DNA from: Cohaesibacter intestini
Lineage (GTDB): Bacteria > Pseudomonadota > Alphaproteobacteria > Rhizobiales > Cohaesibacteraceae
Direction: 5' to 3'
DNA length: 64,000 nucleotides
NCBI RefSeq assembly: GCF_003324485.1
Contig: NZ_QODK01000003.1
Location: 62,001-126,000, forward strand
Within the stretch, counting starts at the first letter, position 1. Each line of letters begins with the position of its first letter. The notes beneath the pieces were generated by a model, which did no database searches, had not been told where the DNA came from, and was given only the letters and a program-made list of their open reading frames with translations. The position numbers were made by a program, and so were the translations under genes. Below, piece by piece: positions 16,640 to 26,145 of this stretch.

Positions 16640-16679
16640 CAGACGCTCCTGCTCGCTGCCATGCGGGTGGGAGCGTCTG
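16640..16679. other. Long hairpin between thrC and the M16 peptidase gene
   Basis: Ten-base perfect arms CAGACGCTCC (16640-16649) and GGAGCGTCTG (16670-16679) with a 20-base loop. No T-run follows on either strand, so it is not a classical terminator; RNA processing or stability is possible. Confidence 0.5.
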
Positions 16680-16719
16680 ACCATAAACCCTGACGCTGTC
16701 AGGAAAGGGAGGAAAGCAT

Positions 16720-17994
16720 TTGACCGTTAACATGACCCGTCTCACCAACGGCATGACCGTTCTGTCCGATGAAATGCCTCACTTGAAAAGCGCCGCTGTC
16801 GGGGTTTGGATTGCAGCGGGCTCACGGTCTGAAGGGGCCGATGAGCATGGCATTTCCCATTTGCTCGAACATATGGCCTTTAAAGGCACGGCAACGCGGT
16901 CTGCGACCGATATCGTTGAGCAGATTGAGGCCGTGGGTGGCGAGGTCAATGCGGCAACCGGGATCGAAAGCACGTCCTACTATGCGCGCATTCTTGAAGA
17001 GGATGTTCCGCTTGCCATCGACATTCTTGGCGACATCCTCAGCAACTCGACCTTCGATCCTGAAGAACTGCGCCGCGAAAAGCATGTCATCCTGCAGGAA
17101 ATCGGTGCAGCCCATGATGCGCCCGAAGATCGGGTCTTCGACCACATTCAGGAACTGGCTTTCCCGGATCAACCCTTGGGTCGCACCATTCTGGGCACCG
17201 CCGAAACGGTCCAGTCCTTCACGCCCGACGCCATTCATGACTATCTGGGGCAGCATTATCATGGACCTTCGATGATCCTGTCTGCAGCTGGTGGTGTGCG
17301 CCACGAAGAGCTGGTGGCCTTGGGGGAGCAGGCATTTGGTGGCTTTGCCGATCAGCCGGCCAAACCGCTGGTGCCAGCACACTATGTGGGCGGCGAAAGC
17401 CGGGATCTGCAAAAGGATCTGATGGAAGCGCAGGTCATTCTTGGCTTCAAGGGCCGTTCCTACAAGAGCGAGGATTTCTACAAGTCCCAAATTCTCGCCT
17501 CCATGCTCGGTGGCGGCATGTCATCGCGGCTGTTTCAGGAAGTGCGCGAGAAGCGTGGCCTGTGTTACTCCGTCTATGCCTTTCATTGGGGCTTTGCCGA
17601 CAGCGGCCTGTTCGGCATCCACGCGGCGACCAGCGCTGAAGATCTCGAAGAATTAATGCCGGTCATCACGGGAGAACTGGCCCGCGCTGCAGAGGATTTC
17701 TCCGATGCCGAGCTTAATCGCGCCCGTGCCCAGATCAAGGCAGGTTTGCTGATGGGTATGGAAAGCCCGTCGGCCCGCGCCAGCCAGTTGGCCCGCCAAC
17801 GCATGATTTTCGGGCAGCCACGTTCGCTTGAGGAAATGGTTGACGCCATCGCCGAGATTTCCATCGATGACATTCGCAATCTGGCTGCCGACATTATCAC
17901 CGGTTCCAAGCCATCCCTTGCCTCGGTCGGGCCAGTTGAAAAGCTGATGTGGGCCGATGAAGTGGCCGAACGGATGGGGTCTGCGACAAACTGA
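16720..17994 (+). CDS. M16 family zinc metallopeptidase (mitochondrial processing peptidase-like)
   Basis: A 424-residue pitrilysin-type peptidase related to the beta subunit of the mitochondrial processing peptidase. The inverted zinc motif HLLEH (H47, H51) with catalytic E50 is present, and the downstream glutamate lies in RREKHVILQEIG. The C-terminal half holds the family stretch SRLFQEVREKRGLCYSVYAF. The start is TTG 16720, because GGGAGG (16707-16712) is 7 bases upstream; an ATG at 16732 would be 19 bases away. In alphaproteobacteria this gene commonly follows thrC and precedes a GNAT gene, as here. Its natural substrate is not known. Confidence 0.93.
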   Translation: MTVNMTRLTNGMTVLSDEMPHLKSAAVGVWIAAGSRSEGADEHGISHLLEHMAFKGTATRSATDIVEQIEAVGGEVNAATGIESTSYYARILEEDVPLAIDILGDILSNSTFDPEELRREKHVILQEIGAAHDAPEDRVFDHIQELAFPDQPLGRTILGTAETVQSFTPDAIHDYLGQHYHGPSMILSAAGGVRHEELVALGEQAFGGFADQPAKPLVPAHYVGGESRDLQKDLMEAQVILGFKGRSYKSEDFYKSQILASMLGGGMSSRLFQEVREKRGLCYSVYAFHWGFADSGLFGIHAATSAEDLEELMPVITGELARAAEDFSDAELNRARAQIKAGLLMGMESPSARASQLARQRMIFGQPRSLEEMVDAIAEISIDDIRNLAADIITGSKPSLASVGPVEKLMWADEVAERMGSATN

Positions 17995-18394
17995 CATGGG
18001 GACGAGCGGTGCGTTTCCCGGATTCGCACTGACAGACGACTGGTCCACCGCCGTTAACTGACCTAAAAAGAGAAGACTTCCTTTTTGGTCAGTCCCGTAT
18101 ATGTGCCTGCCTGATGGTCTTTGTCATCATGCGCATCCGTAACGGGAGAGGGGGCGATGGCACCATCCGCGTGTCAAAGCCCGTGCAAGCACCAGAAGGG
18201 GAACTGCACCGCATTCGGTTGGCCTCAATTCGGGCTAGGGGAAATGCGGTTGTTCTATTAGTATGGATCTGCAACCTTTGTGGGTCCGCGCAGCAGATCC
18301 TGACGGTTCGCATATTTGAACACCCGCTCATGCGAACCTCTGGCGGTGAATTGACACTGTTCAGAGGCGGCAACAGCAAGGCTGGAAGAACGAT
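17995..18394. other. Intergenic region with one hairpin
   Basis: About 400 bases without a convincing gene. A hairpin at 18057-18093 (ACTGACC..AAAAAG pairing with CTTTTT..GGTCAGT, one bulge) could terminate the M16 peptidase transcript. The + strand ORF 18114-18434 has no recognisable composition and overlaps the next gene. Confidence 0.45.
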
Positions 18395-19177
18395 ATGGCT
18401 GGCGATCAGGTTGGGTCCGGTAAAGCCTGGATGACCCTTTTGCTGCATGCAGTGAAAGGCAAGCTTATGCGTCCTCGCATGCGCGCAGACTTTGAAACCC
18501 GAAAAGGTCCAGACCCGATTCGGCGTTTCTCGGCCTCACTGGGGTCTGTCTGGACCGGTATCCCTACACCGCCACCACACTCGTCCCCCCTGAGCAACGC
18601 ACTGATCTATTTGCGCCATCCTTCCAAGGCAGACTATAATCAGTGGGCCTGTTTGCGCGCTGCCAGTGCTGACTTCCTGCGCCCCTGGGAACCCTTGTGG
18701 GGGGCTGACGATCTGACGCCTCACGGTTTTCGCCGTCGTCTGGAACAATATCAGAAAGACCGCCGTTCTGGCCGCGCCCTGCCTTTTCTGATCTTCCGCC
18801 ACGAAGACAATCGCCTGATTGGCGGCATCAATGTCTCCAATATCCGGCGTGGAATTTGCCAGTCTGCGTCAATTGGCTACTGGATGGGTGAGGATTTCGC
18901 TGGCCATGGTTACATGACCCGGACAGTAGCCTTGTTATTGCCCTATTTGTTTGATCATCAAGGGCTTCACCGCGTTGAAGCGGCCTGTTTGCCAAGCAAC
19001 GGGCCTTCCATGGCGGTTCTGCAAAAGTGCGGCTTTCAGTTTGAGGGCAAGGCCCGGAGTTATCTTTGCATCAATGGCAACTGGGAAGATCATTTGCTCT
19101 ATTCGGTCCTTCGCTCGGATTTGCAGACATCAGGCAGCCATTTTTCCACCACAGGATCTTTCCCCCTGCATCCTTGA
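18395..19177 (+). CDS. GNAT family N-acetyltransferase (RimJ/RimL type)
   Basis: A 260-residue acetyltransferase. The RimJ-like domain begins at about residue 68 (LIYLRHPSKADYNQWACLR) and shows PFLIFRHEDNRLIGGINVSN, the SIGYWMGEDFAGHGYMT acetyl-CoA strand/loop, and HRVEAACLPSNGPSMAVLQK near the end. RimJ relatives acetylate N-termini of ribosomal proteins, but the substrate here is unknown. The first ~65 residues are rich in Arg, Pro and Ser and not conserved-looking, so a later start is possible; GGAAG sits 7 bases before the ATG at 18395, which favours it. Confidence 0.85.
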   Translation: MAGDQVGSGKAWMTLLLHAVKGKLMRPRMRADFETRKGPDPIRRFSASLGSVWTGIPTPPPHSSPLSNALIYLRHPSKADYNQWACLRAASADFLRPWEPLWGADDLTPHGFRRRLEQYQKDRRSGRALPFLIFRHEDNRLIGGINVSNIRRGICQSASIGYWMGEDFAGHGYMTRTVALLLPYLFDHQGLHRVEAACLPSNGPSMAVLQKCGFQFEGKARSYLCINGNWEDHLLYSVLRSDLQTSGSHFSTTGSFPLHP

Positions 19178-19449
19178 AGCAAATCAGGTCCGATGGATCG
19201 GAGCAGGATGCAGACTTTCGACTTTGGGTGGATAGTGATTCCTGACAAGCCTTTGGGGAAACTGATCGGCCTTGCTTTGCTCTTGCCTATGCTTTCGTTG
19301 TGAGCAGGGCGAAAAGATCAGCCTTTTCCTTTGAAAAAGGCTAAGTTTGCGAATTTCGCCTTGTGCGGCGAGTGGCAAAATTTTAACTATGATGCACTGT
19401 TTCTGCGCATGTCGACAAAGCGCAGATTGTTGAAATATGAGGATCTCTG

Positions 19450-22400
19450 GTGAATCGCGTATCCGTTCTGATTGTCTTGTTGCTGACCGTTATGTTCAGC
19501 TTTGCGTCCCTTGGTGGGGCTGGAGCGGTTGAGGCTGTCGATGTCAAGGCGGATAGTCTGGTTCTCGACCTCAGCGATGTTATCGAACGCTATGACGGCG
19601 ACGGCGACCGCATTCAGGTTTCCACGGCCCCCGGCCCTGACGGCATCGTGCGCCGTATCGAGGTGCGCGCACGCCAGCAGGGCGTCATCCCCGGCTGGTT
19701 TGTCTTCGCACTGGCCAACAATACCGACCGCCAGATCGACCGCTATCTCGTCATTCCCCATTTCCGCTTGCCCGGGTCCGGGCTCCTCAAGCCCGATCTC
19801 GGCGCACAGCGTGTCCATGCCATTTCCACCTCTCAGGGCTTCGCGCCTGAGCGGATTCCCGATTCCGAAGCCGATGTTTTCCGCGTCACCCTCGATCCGG
19901 GCAATGTTGTCACGTTCGTCGGTGAACAGGCCCATCGCAGTCTGACCAGTCTCAATCTCTGGCAGCCTGAAGCCTATAAGGATTATGTCAACAGCTACTC
20001 CTTCTTCCGTGGCATTGTGCTCGGCATCGCGGGGCTGTTGGCTTTGTTCCTTGTCATTCTGTTTGTCGTCAAGGGTGCAGCCATGTTTCCCGCGGCGGCT
20101 CTGCTGGCCTGGTCCGTGCTTGCCTATCTGGCGATTGATTTCGGCTTCATGGCGCAATTGTTCGATATTCCGACCAATTACGAGCCGATCTGGCGCGCTG
20201 GATCCGAGGTGGTCTTCTCCGCCTCGATCCTCGTTTTGCTCTTCACCTATCTCACGCTTCATCGCTGGCATGTGCGCTATCTGCATGCATCGGGCATTTG
20301 GTTGATCTTCCTGGTGGTGATTCTAGGGCTGGCGCTCTATGACCCGTCGCTCGGCGCTGGCATTGCCCGGCTGTCGATGGTCGTCACCGCGCTTGCCGGT
20401 TTCGCAGTGATCCTCTATCTGGCCTTCACCGGCTTTGATCGCGCCATCATGCTGATCCCGACATGGATCCTGCTGTTGCTCTGGCTGCTGGCAGCCGGTG
20501 CCGCAGTGTCCGGCGTTGTTGACAATGATCTGGTCCAGCCAGCCTTGAGCGGTGGGATGGTTCTGTTGGTGCTGCTCTTCTGCTTCACCATCATGCAGCA
20601 CGCCTTCTCTGGCGGCATTCTGGCTCAAGGCATTGTGTCCGACAGCGAACGTCGAGCTCTGGCCATCGTCGGATCCGGCGATATGGTCTGGGACTGGGAT
20701 GTGCCGCGTGACCGCATTCACACCACCCGCGAAGCCGAGAAACTGCTTGGCCTCAAATCGGGTGCGCTGGATGGTCCGGCCCGCGACTGGCTGGAAATGC
20801 TACACCCTCAGGACAAGGATCGATTCTCCGCCATGCTTGATGCGGTGATCGATCAGCGCCGTGGGCGGGTCAATCAGGATTTCCGTTTGCGTGCCGACGA
20901 TGGCCATTACCGCTGGTTCAAGCTGCGCGCGCGCCCGGTCGTTGGCACCGATGGCGAAGTGGTCCGCTGCGTTGGCACCTTGCTTGACATCACCGACCAG
21001 CGCACAGCCGAAACGCGGCTGCTGCATGATGCGGTGCATGACAATCTGACCGGCCTTGCAAACCGCGAGTTGCTGCAGGATCGTCTGTCTGCTGCCATGG
21101 TCCGCACACAGGCCGAAGGCGCTGCCAAACCGGCTGTCCTGCTGGTTGATATCGATAATTTCCGCAAGATCAATGACAGCTACGGCCTGTCGATCGGCGA
21201 TTCCCTTCTGCTGACAGTGGCCCGTCGCCTGTCGCGCCTGCTCAAGCCGCAGGATTCCATCGCTCGTTTCTATGGCGATCAGTTCGCCATTATCCTCATT
21301 TCCGAGCAACAGCCAGAACGCATTGCAGTCTTTGCCGACAATGTGCGCAAGGTGCTCAAGGTGCCGATTACGTTCGGTGAGCGGGAAATTGCCCTGTCGG
21401 TATCGCTTGGCATTGCGATCTTCGATCTTCAGTCTCACAAGGCCGCAGGTGAGATCCTCAGCGATTCCGAGCTGGCCCTCTATCATGCCAAACGCATGGG
21501 CGGCGACCGCATCGAACCGTTCCGCCCATCCCTGCGTCAGCAGGGCAGGGGCCGCAGCTCTCTTGACAAGGATTTGATTGCCGCACTTGACCGCAAGGAA
21601 ATTGATGTGGTCTTCCAGCCGATCGTCAATCTGCAAGACCGCATGATCAAGGGCTTCGAGGCGCTTGCCCGCTGGAATCATCCGCAACGCGGACCAATTC
21701 CGCCGTCCGATTTTATCCCGGCCGCTGAACGCAATGGCCTGATTGTGCCGCTTGGCCTGCATATCATGGAACAGGCTGCTCGCCAGTTGACCGAATGGCA
21801 GCAAAAGCTGGATGGCGCTGACCGTCTCTTCATGAGCGTCAATGTCTCCTCAGAACAATTGTTGCGCCATGATCTGCTCAATGATGTGAAAACCATTCTG
21901 TCGCGCTCCAACGTCAATCCGGGCACCTTTAAGCTCGAGCTGACCGAGAGCCTGGTGATGGAGAATCCGGAATATGCCTCGCAGGTGCTCGACAAGTTAC
22001 GGGGGCTGGGCGCTGGTCTGTCACTTGATGATTTCGGCACCGGCTATTCCTCGCTGGCCTACTTGCAGCATTTCCCGTTCGACACCTTGAAAATCGACAA
22101 GAGTTTCGTTGGCCATGGCAAAGGCGTGACACCGGTCATTCTGCAATCGATTGTCAAGCTGGCGCATGACCTTGGTCTCAATCTCGTGGCCGAGGGGGTA
22201 GAGAATGAGGAGGCTGTTGCCCAGCTGACCCAGATGGGCTGTCCGATGGGGCAGGGCTATCTGTTCGGCAAACCACTGGTCTCTGCGGACGCTGAAAGCT
22301 TGTTGTCTCGTCAGATTGAACATGCCAAGCAGGTGCAGGCAGAAGCGGCCGCGCGCCGTAAGCAGCAGGAAGCTGAAGCTCAGGCCCGCAAGGCAGAGGA

Positions 22401-23688
22401 AGAGCGTCGCGCCCGTGAAGAGCGCCGCCGCAAGGAAACAGAAGAGCTTGAGCGCAAACAGGCCTATGCCCGTTCCATCGCCGAGCAGAGCCTGCCAAAG
22501 CCGGATGCCTCGAAACAGCCGGTAAAAGCCGCAGGACCACACCCAACTGATGCACTGGAAGCCCGGCTTGCGGAAGGCCTCGCTTTGGACTTGACCGACA
22601 AGGGTCCGGCAAAGCCAAAGGGTGCGCCAGTTTCGGGATCGCACCCGTCCGCTCACCCTGCACCCCGGATGCAGCCAGTAAGTGGAGCCCATGGTTCCGC
22701 AATCGCCCCGGCAAATGCTCCAAGGCCACCCAGTGCGGCACAACCCAATACCGCACCGGTCAATCCGCCTGTGATCAACCCTGTTCCGCCAAAACAACCC
22801 GATATGGCCAAAAAAGCCGAACAGCAGGACAGCGCCGCTACGCCGCGCGAGAATGAAGGCGCTGATAAGGGGCAGACTGAGAAAAGCAACACAGCGTCTG
22901 GTCCGCAGCATCGGCATGGCGAGCCTCAGCAAGCATCCGGACCCGTGTTGCCTCCCCTAGACGCTGCGGCTGCAGTTTCAAAAGAGACCCAAAAGACGTC
23001 GACAACTGAGCCAGAATTGAAAGGCGCACACGAAAATACGCTGGAAGACGCCATCGGTGCCGCAGTGGCCGAGGCCATCGGCGTCGACAATCTGGGCACA
23101 CCGCCGACAGTCTCGGATGCTGAACAGGCTCCGGTCCCACCCAAGCAAGAGGAAGCTACCAGCGCCAAGGCTTCGGTCGTTGCATTGCCTCCGGTCGCAA
23201 CACTGAATATGCCTAACTTTGGCTCTGTGGCGCCACAGGGAACCAATGCTGCCTCCAAGGAATCGGCAGCAGATGGAGCGGTCGAGACTGTGGTCCAAGA
23301 CCGTTCACCCGAACAGCCCGCAGCTGAATCCACCCCGAAACCGGAGCCATCCGAGCGGGAAGAGGCAGCCCCAAGGGTGAATGAGGATCCCTCTCCTGAC
23401 ATGGATGACGCCAAACAGCAGCAGATATCATCTGCCGCAAAGGACGCGAAACAGGATAGGGAAGCTGACAAAGGCGAAGAGACCACACAGTCTGAGCAAT
23501 CTGAACAGCCTCAATCCCCACAGCCAGCCCCGGCGTCCCCGGTGGTTGGCCGTGCCGTGTCGGCGGGCCGCAAGCCCGACACAGAGCAGGATGGCGGGTT
23601 GCCCTTTGCCATGCCGGACATGTCTGGCATTGATCAGGATATCGCATCAGCCATCAGGCAGGCGATGATTGGTGGCAAGAAAGACTGA
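19450..23688 (+). CDS. Large membrane EAL-domain protein with degenerate GGDEF and long disordered tail
   Basis: A 1412-residue protein. In order: signal peptide (about 1-26), a periplasmic beta-rich domain (27-185) and seven membrane helices (about 190-390) resembling 7TMR-DISM receptors, a PAS domain (about 397-520, with DDGHYRWFKLRARPV), a GGDEF-fold domain whose motif reads YGDQF (608-612), an intact EAL domain (EALARW from residue 737; DDFGTGYSSLAYL), a charged Ala/Glu/Arg coiled coil (about 956-1015), then ~390 residues of Pro/Ala/Ser/Glu-rich low complexity. Losing GGDEF while keeping EAL predicts a phosphodiesterase. It starts at GTG 19450 and ends before a convergent terminator. What it senses is unknown. 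Confidence 0.88.
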   Translation: MNRVSVLIVLLLTVMFSFASLGGAGAVEAVDVKADSLVLDLSDVIERYDGDGDRIQVSTAPGPDGIVRRIEVRARQQGVIPGWFVFALANNTDRQIDRYLVIPHFRLPGSGLLKPDLGAQRVHAISTSQGFAPERIPDSEADVFRVTLDPGNVVTFVGEQAHRSLTSLNLWQPEAYKDYVNSYSFFRGIVLGIAGLLALFLVILFVVKGAAMFPAAALLAWSVLAYLAIDFGFMAQLFDIPTNYEPIWRAGSEVVFSASILVLLFTYLTLHRWHVRYLHASGIWLIFLVVILGLALYDPSLGAGIARLSMVVTALAGFAVILYLAFTGFDRAIMLIPTWILLLLWLLAAGAAVSGVVDNDLVQPALSGGMVLLVLLFCFTIMQHAFSGGILAQGIVSDSERRALAIVGSGDMVWDWDVPRDRIHTTREAEKLLGLKSGALDGPARDWLEMLHPQDKDRFSAMLDAVIDQRRGRVNQDFRLRADDGHYRWFKLRARPVVGTDGEVVRCVGTLLDITDQRTAETRLLHDAVHDNLTGLANRELLQDRLSAAMVRTQAEGAAKPAVLLVDIDNFRKINDSYGLSIGDSLLLTVARRLSRLLKPQDSIARFYGDQFAIILISEQQPERIAVFADNVRKVLKVPITFGEREIALSVSLGIAIFDLQSHKAAGEILSDSELALYHAKRMGGDRIEPFRPSLRQQGRGRSSLDKDLIAALDRKEIDVVFQPIVNLQDRMIKGFEALARWNHPQRGPIPPSDFIPAAERNGLIVPLGLHIMEQAARQLTEWQQKLDGADRLFMSVNVSSEQLLRHDLLNDVKTILSRSNVNPGTFKLELTESLVMENPEYASQVLDKLRGLGAGLSLDDFGTGYSSLAYLQHFPFDTLKIDKSFVGHGKGVTPVILQSIVKLAHDLGLNLVAEGVENEEAVAQLTQMGCPMGQGYLFGKPLVSADAESLLSRQIEHAKQVQAEAAARRKQQEAEAQARKAEEERRAREERRRKETEELERKQAYARSIAEQSLPKPDASKQPVKAAGPHPTDALEARLAEGLALDLTDKGPAKPKGAPVSGSHPSAHPAPRMQPVSGAHGSAIAPANAPRPPSAAQPNTAPVNPPVINPVPPKQPDMAKKAEQQDSAATPRENEGADKGQTEKSNTASGPQHRHGEPQQASGPVLPPLDAAAAVSKETQKTSTTEPELKGAHENTLEDAIGAAVAEAIGVDNLGTPPTVSDAEQAPVPPKQEEATSAKASVVALPPVATLNMPNFGSVAPQGTNAASKESAADGAVETVVQDRSPEQPAAESTPKPEPSEREEAAPRVNEDPSPDMDDAKQQQISSAAKDAKQDREADKGEETTQSEQSEQPQSPQPAPASPVVGRAVSAGRKPDTEQDGGLPFAMPDMSGIDQDIASAIRQAMIGGKKD

Positions 23689-23697
23689 CGGGAAAGA

Positions 23698-23735
23698 CAG
23701 GCATCTGATCCGTATGGGACAGATGCCTGATCTTT
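23698..23735. terminator. Hairpin terminator between the EAL gene and yqgE
   Basis: AGGCATCTG (23699-23707) pairs with CAGATGCCT (23720-23728), followed within a few bases by a short T-run. It is placed between two convergent genes. Confidence 0.6.
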
Positions 23736-23775
23736 TGATCATAAAATACGACAAGTCATTTCAGGTAAGACCGGA

Positions 23776-24408
23776 TCAGGCGTGGCCCGCTTCGCTGGAC
23801 AGCATGGTCAGATCGATACCCATCAGATCAAGGCTGCGCTGGTAGCGGTCTTCTGCCTCGCATTCGAACAACAACGACTGATCGGCCGAGCAGGTTAACC
23901 AGCTGTTGCTTTGCAGTTCTTCTTCCAACTGGCCGGGGGACCAACCCGCATAGCCCAGTGTCAGCAAGGCAGATTGCGGTCCCTTGCCTTCCGCCAGTGC
24001 CCGCAGGATCTCGATGGTCGCCGTCAAACAGATATCTTCGGACACATCCAGCGTCGAGCTTTCAAGCTTGAAATCGGCACTATGCAGCACGAAGCCGCGT
24101 CCCTGATCGACCGGACCGCCATTGAGCACCTGCATGTTGCGGGCAGGGGCGGGCAAATTGATCGACTGGTCGTCGTCGCTCAAGATATCGACTTGGCGCA
24201 ACAAGTCAGGGAAGGTGATTTGTGTTGAGATCTGATTGACCACCAGCCCCATCGCGCCATCATCGGAATGACTGCACAAATAGACGACGGAACGCTCAAA
24301 GAAGGGCCCTTTGAGCGTCGGCATGGCCACCAGAAACTTCCCTTCGAGGGAAGTGGCCAACGAGGCAGGCTGCGTGCCCGCTATATCCTGTTCATCCAAA
24401 TCAACCAT
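23776..24408 (-). CDS. YqgE/AlgH family protein
   Basis: A 210-residue cytoplasmic protein of the YqgE/AlgH family, whose molecular role is unresolved despite wide conservation. Diagnostic stretches are LEGKFLVAMPTLKGPFFERS, VVYLCSHSDDGAMGLVVN, VLNGGPVDQGRGFVLH and TLGYAGWSPGQLEEEL. Its N-terminus (about 20 residues, MVDLDEQDIAGTQPASLATS) precedes the conserved start and may be a slight over-extension. It is divergent from the DsbD-alpha-like gene. Confidence 0.93.
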   Translation of the reverse strand: MVDLDEQDIAGTQPASLATSLEGKFLVAMPTLKGPFFERSVVYLCSHSDDGAMGLVVNQISTQITFPDLLRQVDILSDDDQSINLPAPARNMQVLNGGPVDQGRGFVLHSADFKLESSTLDVSEDICLTATIEILRALAEGKGPQSALLTLGYAGWSPGQLEEELQSNSWLTCSADQSLLFECEAEDRYQRSLDLMGIDLTMLSSEAGHA

Positions 24409-24664
24409 GACCTAAGGGTACCTTTGAGAGTGCCTGAATGTAAAGACCACTCGGTGCGGCGGAGGATTGGCTGATCACAAAAAAATGAGCATCTGACCTT
24501 CGGGATTTAGTGCCCGGCCATCACCTCGCCATGATAGCAGTGTTAGCAGATAGCATGAACACCAAGCTCCGTGCTTGGCAATTGGCAAAATGGTTACAAG
24601 CCCGTATGTCAACAATGTGAATTTTGGACTGGCTGGTTCGGCGAACTTGAAAAGAGTGATATAG

Positions 24665-25522
24665 GTGAAGTATTTCAGTAATTTAGGGAAGTTGTCCATC
24701 TGCAACCTGTTGGCATTCGTCGCCCTGTCATGCAGTTTGGCTGTCCCTGCACAGGCAATGCAAACCGAATGGCAGGAGACGCTGGGAGGCAAGGTGCGCC
24801 TCATTGCCGGCGGCACCAGCGACGGCCGCTACAAGGCAGGGCTGGAAATCGTCTTGGATGAAGGGTGGAAAACCTATTGGAAGATACCCGGTGACAGCGG
24901 CATCCCGCCGGTGCTTGATGGTGCTGCGTCCGGCAATGTCGCTGACATGGACATTCTCTGGCCGGTGCCAAGCAGGATCAAGGTTGGTCAATCCGAAATT
25001 CTCGGCTTCAAGCATGCGATCATCTTTCCCATCTTGGTGACCCCTAAGGCCAAGGACCAGCCGACCCGCCTCGCCATCAATGTGCAACTGGGTCTTTGCT
25101 CTGATCTTTGCGTCCCCATGGCAGCGGATCTGTCTCTTGATATTCCGGCAGGTGGCAGCCGGGCGCCCGGGGTGGAGTTGCTAATTGACCGGGATATGGC
25201 GTTGGTGCCTGTCGCGGCTTCTGATGGCTTCAAGATCACCAATATCAGCCATGACAAAGGGCAGGATGGCAAGCCGGACCGCTTGGTCATCGCCACCCGG
25301 ATCCCCGATGGTTACGGGGAAAAGGATCTGTTTGTCGAGGGGCCAAAGGACTGGCTGCTGCCCCTGACGGTCAAGCAGCAAAGCGCCAAGGCCAGTGACC
25401 AGCAATTCGCCCTGACGCTTGACGGCCTGCCTGAAGGCGGGCAAAGCAAGGGGACAGATCTCCGCTTCACGCTGACCAATGGCGAGGAAGCAGTCGAACA
25501 AGTCATCACGTTGCAAAAATAG
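24665..25522 (+). CDS. Secreted DsbD-alpha-like (thiol-disulfide) domain protein
   Basis: A 285-residue exported protein: signal peptide (about 1-31, ending AVPAQA) and a beta-sandwich domain like the N-terminal alpha domain of DsbD (GWKTYWKIPGDSGIPP, then LGLCSDLCVPM with a CxxxC pair). No membrane translocator or thioredoxin domain follows, so this is the alpha domain alone. It may pass electrons to periplasmic partners; that is inference from the fold. The start is GTG 24665. A peroxiredoxin gene follows 68 bases downstream in the same direction. Confidence 0.82.
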   Translation: MKYFSNLGKLSICNLLAFVALSCSLAVPAQAMQTEWQETLGGKVRLIAGGTSDGRYKAGLEIVLDEGWKTYWKIPGDSGIPPVLDGAASGNVADMDILWPVPSRIKVGQSEILGFKHAIIFPILVTPKAKDQPTRLAINVQLGLCSDLCVPMAADLSLDIPAGGSRAPGVELLIDRDMALVPVAASDGFKITNISHDKGQDGKPDRLVIATRIPDGYGEKDLFVEGPKDWLLPLTVKQQSAKASDQQFALTLDGLPEGGQSKGTDLRFTLTNGEEAVEQVITLQK

Positions 25523-25590
25523 GATGGGATCACCATCTCGAAGGGAACCTGATGGTCAGGTTTCATCAATAGAGGAAAAGAGGGGCAAAT

Positions 25591-26079
25591 ATGATCAAGG
25601 TTGGCGACCGTCTGCCAGATGCAGACTTTCTCGTAATGGGCAAGGAAGGCAAGGAAACCAAAAGCGTTGCCGAGATTTTCAACGGCCGCAAAGTGGTCCT
25701 GTTCGGCGTGCCGGGTGCGTTCACCCCGACCTGCCACCGCAATCACTTGCCCGGTTTCATCAACTCGATCGATGGCATTCGCGCGCTCGGCGTTGATGAG
25801 GTCGCCGTGGTCGCTGTGAATGATGTCTTCGTTATGGATGCCTGGTCCACCGCCAGCGGCGGCAAGGGGCAGATTGCCTTTTTGGCTGATGGTAGCGCGA
25901 CCTTTGCCAAGGCCTGTGGACTTGATATCGACCTGACGGTCGCAGGCATGGGCACCCGATGCACGCGTTTCTCGATGATTGTCGAGGATGGTGTGGTAAC
26001 CCATCTCAATCTTGAAGAGAATCCGGGCGTTGCCGAAAAAACCGGTGCTGTGCAGATCATCGAACAGCTACAAGGTTGA
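25591..26079 (+). CDS. Peroxiredoxin (Prx5-type)
   Basis: A 162-residue thiol peroxidase that reduces H2O2 and organic hydroperoxides, normally with glutathione/glutaredoxin or thioredoxin. The peroxidatic cysteine C48 lies in the typical PGAFTPTCHRNHLPGF. Other cysteines are C109 and C124 (GTRCTRFSMI), the latter preceding the family FSMIVEDGVV strand. AGGGGC lies eight bases before the ATG. It probably shares a transcript with the DsbD-alpha-like gene. A strong bidirectional terminator follows. Confidence 0.94.
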   Translation: MIKVGDRLPDADFLVMGKEGKETKSVAEIFNGRKVVLFGVPGAFTPTCHRNHLPGFINSIDGIRALGVDEVAVVAVNDVFVMDAWSTASGGKGQIAFLADGSATFAKACGLDIDLTVAGMGTRCTRFSMIVEDGVVTHLNLEENPGVAEKTGAVQIIEQLQG

Positions 26080-26095
26080 TCAAACCAACCAAATG

Positions 26096-26127
26096 AAAAA
26101 GCCCGGACCATGTCCGGGCTTTTTTCT
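26096..26127. terminator. Bidirectional terminator between the peroxiredoxin gene and xseA
   Basis: Perfect stem AAAAAGCCCGGAC/GTCCGGGCTTTTT with a 3-base loop, flanked by A- and T-runs. It serves both convergent genes. Confidence 0.9.
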
Positions 26128-26145
26128 TGCAAAAAGGAAGTCCAC

